64,000 nucleotides of DNA from Strongyloides papillosus. Its lineage: Eukaryota; Nematoda; Chromadorea; Rhabditida; Strongyloididae. Under the pieces are notes generated by a model that was not told the origin of the DNA, searched no databases, and was given only the letters and a program-made list of their open reading frames with translations. Position 1 is the stretch's first letter. The number at the start of each line of letters is the position of its first letter. The stretch covers positions 62,001-126,000 of the forward strand of contig SRSI01000056.1 in NCBI GenBank assembly GCA_005656395.1. Direction: 5' to 3'. The translations under genes were made by a program, and so were the position numbers. Shown here in pieces: positions 48,961 to 59,212 of this stretch.

Positions 48961-49341
48961 GGTATTAATTTATGGGTATTTCTCATTTTACAATTGTAAA
49001 ATAAAGGTAAATATGTAGTTAATAGAAAAATGATATTAAATCGTTTATATCGATCTTAAAAATATAGTAGAAGATCAATTAAATATTTATTTGGAATGAT
49101 TCAATCATTCATTTTTATTCACCCTTTAGATATTAATAAAATTCTTTTTGCTTCGTAATTTTTTAATTAAACCAAACAGTTTCAATAAATGTAGACGTTA
49201 TAAAATGATTCTCACAATCAGAAATATTTCATATTTTATAACAATGTATTTTCGGTTATCTTTTTTCTCCAGAAATTTGTAATTTAATAAAACAATTTTT
49301 TTATACAGATATTTTGATTAATGATTTTGTATAAAAATTCT

Positions 49342-49629
49342 TTATTTAAAAATACGCTCTGCGGACCAGCTCTGACCTGCCGAAGGCGGGTCTAAGGCTG
49401 GTTTATCTAAATCATTTTTAAATTTGTTAGCAGTGGCATTAGTCATATCAACAATCATTCTTAAAATATCATTATCTAAGAACATGTTAAAATAATCTAT
49501 TGCCATGCTATTATTATTTAACATATTTTTTAGTCCTGGTTCCCCAGTAAAACTTAGCTTCAGAAAGTTCTCCTTATCAGTCCAAATCCGCTCATTATTT
49601 GCTTCATCATTAATTGTTAAAAATTCCAT
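49342..49629 (-). CDS. piggyBac transposase, N-terminal exon
   Basis: 95 residues from ATG at 49629. It holds the helical N-terminal signature of the family (AIDYFNMFLDNDILRMIVDMT, ATANKFKNDL), which should run directly into the EWNSLTIPEF region at 46366. The piece ends in a less typical, GC-richer stretch (DPPSAGQSWSAERIF). Whether it is spliced to the main exon across about 3 kb, or cut off by insertion of the array, cannot be told; a donor GT lies in the CGTATT near 49355 but its phase does not fit the acceptor at 46367 simply. Confidence 0.75.
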   Translation of the reverse strand: MEFLTINDEANNERIWTDKENFLKLSFTGEPGLKNMLNNNSMAIDYFNMFLDNDILRMIVDMTNATANKFKNDLDKPALDPPSAGQSWSAERIFK

Positions 49630-50193
49630 TTTAGTGTAGACAATTTAAAATATTTCAATAATATTATTAAATTAAAAAATTATTTATGTAATAAAAGAAT
49701 TTTTTTTATGCTTTATCAATTCCCGTCAAGATTTACCATCAATTCCCATTATAAAAAATCAAATTAACTCTTTTTTTTATTAAAAAACTGTACTTTTAGC
49801 TTATTTTAATTGTTACATATTAATTTTTATTAAAGAAAGATATTACCAATTTTTTGTCAACCTTTAATTCTATGTGAAAGTACTCTTTCTCTTTTACACA
49901 CAGAGGAGTGCGTAATACAAAGAGAAAAAATCCCGGCAGCGAAAGGGTTAAATTAATTTGACAGTATACTTAGGCTTTTCATCATTTTTGAATATTACGT
50001 ACCTTCGTATACTGTTTACTCAATAAAAAATAAAGACTGGTAATAAACTCTACTAATCTCTAAAAATATAATAAGTTAATTATAAATAAATATTAAATTA
50101 TGATGAAATTTTAAGGATATTACAAAATTCTTTATGTGTAATCATTTTTGTTTTGTTTTTTTATTTAAAATTTCTCGTCAGGATTCACTAATT

Positions 50194-50904
50194 AGCTTTC
50201 ATAAATGTGTTTTATGATATACTATAAAAAACAAGTTAAACTCCAAAATGAGCTCGGTATGACGGAAAATTATCAAGATTAAATTTGTACTTACTTTAAA
50301 ATGCCAAAAATATAAAATTTTGTAAAAAAAAAATGGAAAAATTATGCAACAACATAATATCTAGCGTCGTTAACAACATTTTTATTTCACGTTTGATATT
50401 TTTAAAAGCTGAGTAATATTTAATTTTTTTTAACAGATGAATCAACTTTACAACATCAAAGCTTGATATTGTTAAAATTTGTCAACTTTTATGTATACAA
50501 CTTTTTTAAAAAATATTTCGCATTAAAAAAATGTAAAGCCAATTGAAAAAATAGTTTTTTATTTTGCTAAAATTTAATTTTAAAACGTTATGTTAAGAAA
50601 ATTCATTTTAGAATTAACATTTTTAAGGATTCTAGTTTATACATGAATATCTTCTTTTTTAATATACCAGAATTTATGTAAATATAGTCTATTATTTATA
50701 GAAAATTCGAATATACTTTGCAACCCGATCTTAACATTTATATTTTGTTTAATCTCCTTTTTTGTTGTTTAAAACTAATTTTTTTCTAACATTTTTCTAA
50801 AAACAAAATTAACAAAATAAATTCTATATTTAATTAAATTATCAAAAATCGAAACAGAATTTGAAAATCCCATCAAATGGTTTGCAAGTGAAAAAATATA
50901 TTCT
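50194..50904. other. Intergenic, AT-rich
   Basis: Nothing recognised; 3' flank of the CAP gene. Confidence 0.45.
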
Positions 50905-51747
50905 TTAAGAATATGATGACGTTTTATAACTTTTTACTATTTTCCTCCAAGATAATTCTTTTTTAAAAACGTTTCTTTTATACTGACCTTTAATATTTCC
51001 TTTTGGATAAAAAAAAGCAACAGTATAAAACAAATTATTCTTTTTTAAAAGAGCAACACCAATCGATATTGAACTCTTCCATACTATTTGTGCAAAATCC
51101 TTCGCCATATATCCTGGTCGGTTAAAAATAAAGCTATAGAAATCACGTTCATTATACCAATGTGATACCGCCAATGTTAATCCTTTAAGCGGTAGTGCTT
51201 TTCTGATAATACCATAATTTTTATAAACACTTTTAATAGAAGGATTTCTGTTTACCATTTCAACAGCATACATTTGAGCTAATTTATCAAGTTCTAAACT
51301 TTTTACTAAAGGACAAGCATTGTGCATCAATCTAAGAAGATTTATTTCTTGGATTACCTAAAAAGTTGTCTTTTTTTATTTTTAAAAATGACATACTCTT
51401 AATTTGTAGTCTTTGTAATTGTTTGCCCAAAACTGTTTATGATAAAAACCATGCCATACGGTTTCATGTATCGAACTATAAATTTTACTTGTATCCAAAT
51501 ATGATTTGATATTGATATTGCAAACTTTATTATTAAGAGATAGTTTTCTTACAGAGACACTGCTATGACTATTACGTTTAGGTCCGCGATTACTTTTTTT
51601 TCTTGCAAAATTGTTTTCATCTGAATATTTTCTCCTGAGTACTGATTCCTTTTCATCATCACTATTATAGGGATTTGCTTTTATTGAAATTAATGCGATA
51701 TAACTTATCACAACAATGCATAGTACAATAGTTAACAAAAGATTCAT
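50905..51747 (-). CDS. SCP/TAPS (CAP domain) secreted protein
   Basis: Exons 51747-51397 and 51357-50905 with a 39-nt intron (gtatgt...tttttag), 267 residues. An N-terminal hydrophobic segment (LLLTIVLCIVVISYIALI) is a signal peptide or anchor. A basic Ser/Arg-rich linker follows (about 30-70), then a CAP domain: VIQEINLLRLMHN (first helix), LAQMYAVEMVNR, VSHWYNERDFYSF, DFAQIVWKSS and a FYPKGNIKGQYKRNV end. In the CAP1 motif the usual GHFTQ is KDFAQ, so its conserved His is Asp, and the CAP2 motif has no Cys. CAP proteins are a large secreted family in parasitic nematodes, linked to host interaction and lipid binding. Loss of the CAP His suggests altered binding of divalent ions. Sure of the family. 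Confidence 0.9.
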
Positions 51748-52139
51748 TTAAAATTAAATTATGTGGATTCATTACTTATAGATGTTTTATTATATAATTA
51801 TTTGTTTAATCAGAGAATAATTAAATAAGCGATTAATGCAAAAATTTTATTATAATTATTTGTAATATAAAATGCATTTGTTGATTTACTTATAATCTTT
51901 AAACTATTCAATTTTTAAAATGAATTTCTCATTATTTTTTAAGACATTAAGTGTGTTATCTGTATTAAAAATATTTTTTTAAATTATTAGACAAATAAGT
52001 GAATACAATTTTTCGTATACACAGAAAGCATTTAGGCATAAAAAATATTTTATTACATTTTCCGAAGAATACTATTTTATACATAAAAAATGAGCATTCC
52101 ACATAGTATCTAAATTTTTAGTGACAATTAAATATTTTA
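51748..52139. other. Intergenic with one MITE-like terminus
   Basis: TACACAGAAAGCATTTAGGC at 52018 resembles the terminus of the MITE at 31688 (CACACAGAAAAAAAATG...TTATTACATTTT also shared), but I found no partner end. Confidence 0.4.
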
Positions 52140-52384
52140 ATTCGTGGAACCCCTAGAGGGGATCTCCTGGATTCGTGAAGATGTAGCGGTTTTGTATAAA
52201 GTAAGGTTTTATTCAAGTTAGTGATTAAAGATACAATTAATGTAATAGGGTGAAAGTATGTGATATATTTAATAGTGAGGGTTATTCTTATATATTCTTC
52301 ATTCTGCATTTCTAGACGGTAAGTAAGTGTTCTCCGAATCTGACACATCGTTTGGATGTTTTCATAGTGATTCCTTTATTACTT
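52140..52384 (-). repeat. 3' LTR-like sequence of element 3
   Basis: Diverged match to about 59213-59506 in the same orientation; length differs and borders are estimates. Confidence 0.6.
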
Positions 52385-52794
52385 CCTCCAGACAAAATTT
52401 TGGCTAAGGCAAAATTTAAAACCGTGTAAAAAAGTTTGTATAATATTGTCTTGATACGAATTTGAAGTGGTGAAATGAATTATGCATTTTGTCTATAAAG
52501 TTGAAATAACAGCTGGATAACATCTGCTCTCTCTCTTTTTCTTTCATTGAAATAGCCATATCTGTAAGTTTTTTATAAAAATTAATTTTCTTTTTTATAT
52601 TTTGTTAACTAGGTGAGTAGTTAAATTAAATAAATAAATAAGTATATATATATTTTATTGTGGCATAACTGAAATATTTTATATATTTAAAAATAAGACT
52701 AAGACTAAATATTTTATATCTTTTCCTCCATTTTATACCAGCCCGTTGCTATGAGGCGGGCTTACAATTTGATCTTCAAGCAATCAAGTGTAGT

Positions 52795-54012
52795 TCATGC
52801 CGTCTGATTGATATTATAATGAAGGCGAACGAATTTACTAAAGTCATCAATTAAGGTCAAAACATGGTCATTATACGTATTAGCAAGATAATTTATGCTA
52901 ATGGTGTGCCATGGGTGTGGTGGAATTAGCGTGGATTTCTCATTCACTGTAGCTTGTAATGTGTCATGTGCTTTGCATTGGAGACATCTTACACATGACG
53001 ATCAAACTCTCTTGATATCTACGTCCATTGCAGGCCAGTGGAAGGTATCCTTGAATTTGGCTGCTCCTTTGTCATAACCAGCATGATTCCCCAACAATGG
53101 GTGCTCATGCCATCGTGACAAAGTCATAAATCTTAGTAGCTTGGGCACGTACTTTCTTGTTCTTCCTCTTTGTGTGCTAAAGCAATCAGGAAATTCTTCT
53201 TTTTCTTGTTCATCCATATAATTTAAAAAATCGCCCAACACAAAAGGATATTGGAGGTAACTGGTGACTTTAGGGAATACGTCCGAGAAGTCTTCTGTTG
53301 TTTCAGTTAAGTTGATATTGTATACCTGTCGGCTAAGATAGTCTGCAACTGTGTTGTCTGCTCCCTTGACATATTTGATGTCAAGATCATATCCCATTAT
53401 GTAAGTTTTGTAGCGATCGAGAATATTTGATACGTCTTTCTTGGTCATGAGGTTAAAGAGACTTTTCTGGTCTATCTGAACAGTAGTGCGCTTTCCGTAG
53501 ATGTATGGATTGAACTGTTTCAACGCATAAACGAGACCCAGGGCTTCTAGCTGTATTGGTGCATATAATGTTTCTGCCTTTCGCAGTGTTCTTGATGCGA
53601 AGGCGATGGGCCGTCCGTTTTGAACCAAAGCCGCTCCGAGACCTTGGGTAGAGGCATCCGTGAAAATCGTATAAGGCTCCTGTGGATCTGGTGCTGCCAA
53701 CGTAACTGCTCCAAGAATTGAACGCTTTAACGCCTTGAAAGCTTCTGTGTGCTTGCTTGTCCATACGAAATTGTTGATTATGTCATACAGAGACGCTGCA
53801 GTATTGCTATAGTACGGGATACATTTTCGATAATAATTCGCTGCTCCTAGAAAGGCTCTCAGCTCTTTTTCATTCGTTGGTATTGGTTTCTCATACAGTG
53901 TTCTTGTTTTATCTGGATTGGGTTTAATCCCATTACGGCTTACAATAAAACCTAAATATTCTAGAGAGGTCTGAAAGAATGAACATTTCGAAAGGGAGAA
54001 GCGTAACCCCAC
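52795..54012 (-). pseudogene. pol remainder of element 3: RNase H and truncated integrase
   Basis: It follows the RT in the same frame after the TGA at 54034-54036. The frame holds the RT thumb (LEYLGFIVSRNGIKPNPDK, LGAANYYRKCI), RNase H (YTIFTDASTQGLGAALVQ, TVQIDQKSLFNL) and the integrase zinc site (H..H, then CVRCLQC after a further TGA at 53002-53004). The first catalytic position of the integrase reads ISINYL, where families have Asp, so D is N. A third TGA lies at 52795-52797, after which homology fades before the second catalytic Asp. The integrase is therefore both mutated and incomplete. Confidence 0.85.
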
Positions 54013-54033
54013 TTCTACCGCCTTCGCAAGTGC

Positions 54034-57000
54034 TCATTCGATGTTAAGAAGATGTTTTGAAGCTGTGTTGCTTGTGAGTAGTATGTCGTCAAGGTAAACA
54101 AAGTTATTACTAGTGCTAAAGATTTTTTCCATGACGTGATTAAAAAAATCAGGACTTCTAACCAGTCCCATTGGAATCCTTTTGTACTGGAAGATCCCCA
54201 TGTGTGTAGGGAAGCCAGTAAGGTGTCGTGACGACTTATCTAATGTGAGTTGGTGGAAGCCGTTTTTGAGGTCAAGAGAAGTGTAAAATTTTTTTCCAGC
54301 TGCTTTATCCAGGATACTATCGATCCTAGGAATATGGTGGCTTTGTGCTTGTATCAATTTATTTATTAATCTAAAGTCTACAACGAATCTCCATTCGTCG
54401 TTTTTCTTTTTGATCAAATTTATTCTAGACAAATATGGGGTACGGGAGGGTTCTATCATGTCATTTTGTAACATATCATTAACTTGTTTAGCTTTTTCAT
54501 TCTCTTTTTCAACCGTGTACCGAGTATGTTGAATAGGTTTAGATATGTTATGGGGTATTGTTTGTAACTGAAGTTTCTCCGGCCCGATGTACTCGCCTGG
54601 AGTAGGGTTAAACTCATAGAAGCATTCACGATATAGCCAAAGTATTTTGTAGAACGCGGACCTATCTTCGTTAGATAGCCCTTGTTGATCAACACGAACT
54701 AGTTTCCTAAGATCTTTTATAGATAATTCTGGTGGTCGTTTATTCTTAGGATATGATGGAAGCCGCTCTACTATGTCAGCTTCATTGTCACTGTATCCCT
54801 CATTAGTTATCTTAATCTCATAGCAATTGATCTTCTCAACGAGAGCAACATGGCCCAATATAGTATTTCTAGGGAGTTTAACCGGGTTGTTACCACAATT
54901 GTCTATTAACAGATTAATCTTATTGTCAAATACTGGGTTGACTTGTTGATAAGTAATAAGAGCGCTAGTTCTTTTTATGTGTGGATCAAATATGAGGAAA
55001 ACATGTTCCTTCTCTATAGATGGTGGTGCATGTCGAATTGATGGTGTTAATATATTATGGGATCTAGGCTCCAATATTACTTCCTCATCTAAAGCTATAA
55101 GGTATGTATTTCTTAATTGTAAGTTATGCTCTCCTATCTGTATAGCATCTTTAGCCCATGATATCTTCAGATCACCGATGGCTTCTAAGCCAGGGCGTCC
55201 TAATATGAGGTCGTGGTCGATTTTCGGGCTGACATAACAAGTTATGGTATACGTAGCACTGTCTATGGGTAATTTGATAACAGCTTTCTGACTTAATAAT
55301 AGTTTTGTTTCGTTGGCTGATGTCGCTGTGGCATCATTACATGATACCTCAAGCACAGTCGTCGATGGTAACTGACGGAAAATGCGACTACTAATTACAT
55401 TAATAGATGCTCCAGTGTCGACTAAAGTAAGAATAGGTGTATGGTTAACAAACAAAACGATCTTAGGAAGGGCTTCATGTAAAATGCTGTTAACGCTAGC
55501 TAAAAGAGGACCATCACCGAATCTCCAAGTGGAAGTAGGTTGGATGATTTGTAACTCTGTCGAATGTCTATTCGTAGTAGTGGTGGATCTATTTCTATTG
55601 AAGAATGGTGTGTATTTACTGTGATTAACTAACTTAGTGCCTAATAATGTAAACAAAAATGTGATTAACGAAGCGATACTGTTGGGAACAGTACGTAATG
55701 CATCAGTAATTTTAAGATTTTTAACATGTGTGATAAAAGTTACGAAGTTATTGTATGCAGAACATAATTCTGGATCGGCGTCCTTCTGAGTTTCCTGTGT
55801 TGCAACATCCTGTTTTATTTGTAGCGCCTGGCGTAAACTAATGATGATTTCTGATTGTTCCTCGATTTTCTTCAGTAATTTGGATTCAGTATCAGTCTCC
55901 ATAGCTTCTTCTTTGATTGGTTGAAGGGCGGCCTTCAATTCTTCAAATTGTTTGTTAAAAATATCCTTCATAGTTCTTAGTTCATTGTCTTGATTGAGTC
56001 TACAGGTGCTTTCAAATACCTGTTTTTCCTTTTTCCATGTGGTGACGTCAGTGTCTCTCTGCTTTTGGCATCGAGCTTGCTCCACTGCGATAGCTGTGGA
56101 AATGGCTTTTTCATGTTGTTTAGTCAATTTCTCCTTATCGTTTTTCAAAAATTTCTCGTGTTTATCAGTTAACGTCGCAATGTCCTTGGCGTGACTATCT
56201 CTAAGTCTAGATAATTGGTCTTGATGAGATGCCTGCAAGTGAAGAGCTGCATTCTGTGAGCCGAGATGTTGCTGCTTTTGATTTTCCATATTTTGTTTTG
56301 CTTCATCGATTTCCTGATGGCCTTCAGCAAACTGTCGGTTTGTATTTTTGATTCTCGCTTCCAAATTGGTGATGTCTATTCTAGCCTGTGCTAGCTGTTC
56401 TGTTGTCGCTTTGTTATCATTTTTAACAGTTTCCAAGGCTGCCATTGTTTCCTTGTAATGTGTGTTCAGAGTCCCATACTGACCTACCAAAGTCCTTTTC
56501 TCATTTTCAAGTGTCGTGATATCAGATAAAAGTTTTTCTTCTTGTGCTTCCGTAGTTGCTTGATGATCAGGGAGTACTACTGGACATTCACTATCACTAC
56601 CATCGGTGCTGGACGGTCTTCTCTTTCTTTTCTTGTTAATCGGTGAATCCGGCAATCTTTTTCCTGCTGGTAATCGCTTCTCGACCTCGGTCTCGATTGG
56701 GCAGGAAAGGTTGAACGCGTGGTGATAAGTGTAAATAGACATAATCATCATAAAATCATGATCTCCAGGGCCTGATTCACTTCGTTTTACCAGAAAAAGG
56801 TCTCCAGTCGTGTGCTTTGAATAGACTTCTATGGGTTTGCAGTTTTCTTGTGGATATGTCGATACAAGAGTTTCTTTATGACTAGCAGGATCTCGATCTA
56901 TAATAATATTACCCAGCATATAAGCTGGTTGATACTTCACAGGTATGCAAATATCATTTTCCAAACTAGTTTCAATAACAGAGAATTTTGAAAGGGAGTA

Positions 57001-58356
57001 ATCATTTTGTTTATAGATAGATGGATTAAACGGTGGAAGAGTTTCACATTGCCATCCTAATGCTGGACTAATAAGAGTAAAAATTGCTAACAAACCTAAA
57101 GTTGTTTTTGGTTTGTCAAAAAGGAAAAGTCTGCGCGTTAAGGAACTTAACGCTTCAGATTGTTGTTGTAATGTTGTCTCTATACTGTTAATTTTATGGA
57201 AGTGAGATGGTTTCTTATTTTTGTTTTTGAAATTGTTAAATCTACGTTTGTTGTCAAAACTTCCGCTTATGTTATTACCTAAGTTAGGCTTATTAGTCTT
57301 AAGAAAAGTTGGTGTATAGGTAGGCTTGTTTTCGGATAGCTTAGAGTTAGTGAAGGTGCGTTTGGGGTGACCATCATTTGGTGGTGGACATCTCGTGCCG
57401 TAATGACTATTCTTAATGTCGTGTGTAAATCTATTTCTACTACTGTGCTTCTTGAAAGGTCTGTTTTCAAACAGTGGGCGATGCGGATATAATCTTGCAA
57501 AGCCATCAATATAGGATTGGGTAAATGCATGCCACTCTGCCTGATAAGCAGGTTGTGTGACGAGGATTCGTAATGCATTATCAAGGCCGTTGACGAATTG
57601 CTGTCTTCTCTCATTGTTGAGAGGCGCATTCTCACTCATTTCGAGAGAATCCATGCGGATTCCATCAATTCTAAGGATATATTTCTCAAAATTCTTAATA
57701 AAAGTACCTATAGCCATGTTATGTTGCCTAGATGGCTTAATCGAAGTGCCTATACGTGTACGATGACCATCTAAAGTCATCAGCTCAACCATTTCTCGTA
57801 ATACCTCAGTTAGGGAGAGTTGGGTAGGCGGATCCTTATTATGTATTACCTGCTCATAATAGGATCTAACCATGCCGTTCTCTTTGCTAAGTAAGGTGGG
57901 AGCGTACCCTGAAGCTAAGTTATCTAACACCTTGGTACGAGAGATGTTCTTGCCTAAAGAAAGTAATGCTTTTTCGATAGTATCTATGTATCGCTCCACT
58001 CCCGTAATGGAAAAGTTGCGAAGATAGGAAACTATCTTGCCAATCTCTTTTCTTAAAATATCATCTAATTCCCGCTCATGGGCAGGTAACTCAATCTCAA
58101 TATCCTGCTCCGTTAAGAGAGGAACGGAGTATTCGGAAATAAATGGCTCATTTCCCAGGCCAAAGAGCTTAACTAACTTTTGCAGTTCATTTTTTTGTTT
58201 AAAACTTATCTGTGCCTGCTCTTCTGGGGAAAATCCCTTCGCAGCTTTTTGTTCAGCTAGCCATGATCTCTTCATACTTCCGAAAGCTCCTTCGAAAGCA
58301 GCTCTCTCCGGTGCTTCTTTTGTTGAAGTTTGTCGTTTGAATATTCTTGTCAGCAT
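54034..58356 (-). CDS. gag, membrane/coiled-coil module, protease and RT of element 3
   Basis: 1440 residues in one frame. Residues 1-390 are gag-like (helical, ending in a basic Asn/Arg/Lys-rich region, no zinc knuckle). Residues 415-434 form a hydrophobic signal-like segment (LGLLAIFTLISPALGW), followed by a Cys-containing segment (Cys 437, 470, 506, 552; N-glycosylation sequon at 549). KKRKRR at 575-580 resembles a nuclear signal. A long coiled coil runs about 600-850, and a second hydrophobic segment lies at 891-908 (SIASLITFLFTLLGTKL). Protease LTLVDTGASINVIS is at 977-990. RT holds YTSLDLKNGFHQLTL and YLDD near 1424, and the frame stops at TGA (54034-54036), one C-to-T change from a sense codon. 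A signal-plus-coiled-coil module between gag and protease is not the usual gypsy plan; its role is unknown. Confidence 0.88.
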   Translation of the reverse strand: MLTRIFKRQTSTKEAPERAAFEGAFGSMKRSWLAEQKAAKGFSPEEQAQISFKQKNELQKLVKLFGLGNEPFISEYSVPLLTEQDIEIELPAHERELDDILRKEIGKIVSYLRNFSITGVERYIDTIEKALLSLGKNISRTKVLDNLASGYAPTLLSKENGMVRSYYEQVIHNKDPPTQLSLTEVLREMVELMTLDGHRTRIGTSIKPSRQHNMAIGTFIKNFEKYILRIDGIRMDSLEMSENAPLNNERRQQFVNGLDNALRILVTQPAYQAEWHAFTQSYIDGFARLYPHRPLFENRPFKKHSSRNRFTHDIKNSHYGTRCPPPNDGHPKRTFTNSKLSENKPTYTPTFLKTNKPNLGNNISGSFDNKRRFNNFKNKNKKPSHFHKINSIETTLQQQSEALSSLTRRLFLFDKPKTTLGLLAIFTLISPALGWQCETLPPFNPSIYKQNDYSLSKFSVIETSLENDICIPVKYQPAYMLGNIIIDRDPASHKETLVSTYPQENCKPIEVYSKHTTGDLFLVKRSESGPGDHDFMMIMSIYTYHHAFNLSCPIETEVEKRLPAGKRLPDSPINKKRKRRPSSTDGSDSECPVVLPDHQATTEAQEEKLLSDITTLENEKRTLVGQYGTLNTHYKETMAALETVKNDNKATTEQLAQARIDITNLEARIKNTNRQFAEGHQEIDEAKQNMENQKQQHLGSQNAALHLQASHQDQLSRLRDSHAKDIATLTDKHEKFLKNDKEKLTKQHEKAISTAIAVEQARCQKQRDTDVTTWKKEKQVFESTCRLNQDNELRTMKDIFNKQFEELKAALQPIKEEAMETDTESKLLKKIEEQSEIIISLRQALQIKQDVATQETQKDADPELCSAYNNFVTFITHVKNLKITDALRTVPNSIASLITFLFTLLGTKLVNHSKYTPFFNRNRSTTTTNRHSTELQIIQPTSTWRFGDGPLLASVNSILHEALPKIVLFVNHTPILTLVDTGASINVISSRIFRQLPSTTVLEVSCNDATATSANETKLLLSQKAVIKLPIDSATYTITCYVSPKIDHDLILGRPGLEAIGDLKISWAKDAIQIGEHNLQLRNTYLIALDEEVILEPRSHNILTPSIRHAPPSIEKEHVFLIFDPHIKRTSALITYQQVNPVFDNKINLLIDNCGNNPVKLPRNTILGHVALVEKINCYEIKITNEGYSDNEADIVERLPSYPKNKRPPELSIKDLRKLVRVDQQGLSNEDRSAFYKILWLYRECFYEFNPTPGEYIGPEKLQLQTIPHNISKPIQHTRYTVEKENEKAKQVNDMLQNDMIEPSRTPYLSRINLIKKKNDEWRFVVDFRLINKLIQAQSHHIPRIDSILDKAAGKKFYTSLDLKNGFHQLTLDKSSRHLTGFPTHMGIFQYKRIPMGLVRSPDFFNHVMEKIFSTSNNFVYLDDILLTSNTASKHLLNIE

Positions 58357-59212
58357 TTTCCAGTAGTAGGAATAAGTAAGGAATGGATAAAAAGAAAAGA
58401 AATTGAATTAAATATATGTTATAAAAGAAGGTGTGATCAAGAGGAAATATCAAAAATTTAGAATGAATGACTAATTAAATGGCAATTATTTCACATGGAA
58501 TGTTATATAATGCAATTAATAATCGGTCGTGTAAAGGTTACCTTATTTATTTTTACCTCATTGTATAGGAATGTTATACATGGTATACTCATTCTTATGC
58601 CTATGTCGGGTAATATCAAAAAAATGTCGCAAATTGTTGTCTGAGACGAAAAAATTTCCAATAAAATGGTATTGTATGTTTGGTAGACTAGCGGGCCTTC
58701 TAATTAAAGCTTCTTTATTATCTTATATGTATTGTAATCAATTTAAACTAAAATGTATGTTATATTATTCCGCTATGTGCTCGGCTGTCTACAGGAAAAA
58801 GAAAAACATAATTTCTAACTAACTTATCCTCGGACATGAATTGCACACTGATGAGCCAATACATCAGATCCATGATGTCTATGTACCGCAGAGGTTTCCG
58901 GACTCCTCTACGGCTAACATTCATTAGCTAGTGATAATCGTGATAAACGAATGAAGGTCTTATGTGAATAAAAATTCTTGATCAATGTTGTTGTACTACT
59001 AAAAATGTTCTAATCGTGAGAAAAAATCGGGTATAATATCCATATCACTTAAATAACCATGACGGTCGTAATATCCTTATCTAAATAATATTCTAGTGTC
59101 TGTAACAAAATCCTATGTTTTGTAAAATATCCTAATTCGTAAAGTGAATAACGTTATCTGACTTTATAAAATCCTACTAAGTTCAACGAGATGGAATCTC
59201 CATGTAATCCTG
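58357..59212. other. Leader region of element 3
   Basis: Non-coding stretch between the gag start and the 5' LTR-like sequence. No primer binding site could be fixed because the LTR end is uncertain. Confidence 0.5.

Larger units (their letters stand above)
44711..49947 (-). mobile_element. piggyBac-type DNA transposon
   Basis: 5237 bp flanked by TTAA (44707-44710 and 49948-49951). Inverted ends: CCCTTTCACCTCCGGAT and CCCTTTCGCTGCCGGGAT (read inward). A subterminal palindrome ATGACGCA-tatg-TGCGTCAT follows the left end. It encodes a transposase in two pieces separated by about 3 kb. TTAA targets and the transposase family both identify piggyBac. It is long for the superfamily because of the internal array. 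Confidence 0.95.
44604..50020. mobile_element. Short solo LTR or MITE inside the 5' LTR of element 2, split by piggyBac
   Basis: The insert begins AGTAAAC and ends GTTTACT, flanked by CAAT (44600-44603 and 50021-50024). After removal of the piggyBac element and one TTAA it is about 176 bp (44604-44710 plus 49952-50020). AGT...ACT ends and a 4-bp duplication match the gypsy LTRs of this window, so a solo LTR is favoured; a small inverted-repeat element is the alternative. Confidence 0.65.
39643..50189 (-). mobile_element. Ty3/gypsy LTR retrotransposon (element 2), 5' LTR carrying nested insertions
   Basis: Minus-strand element with 217-bp LTRs at 39643-39859 (3') and 44552-44603 plus 50021-50189 (5', split). 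I read the two LTRs as identical once the insert is removed. LTR ends are AGTGAATCC...TTTACT (AGT...ACT). Flanks carry the 4-bp duplication AATT (39639-39642 and 50190-50193). A purine tract (AAATGGGGAGG) precedes the 3' LTR. A 17-nt TGG-starting primer site (TGGTTCTAGAAGACTGG, 44552-44536) follows the 5' LTR directly, and the gag ATG is only a few bases beyond it, so there is almost no leader. Confidence 0.93.

Noticed and set aside
53453..53764. 103-codon minus-strand frame overlapping RNase H
   Set aside because: Out of frame with the RNase H motifs, which are in the longer frame.
55994..58366. Several plus-strand frames across element 3
   Set aside because: Antisense to the long coding frame; Leu/Ser-rich shadows of the coiled coil and gag.
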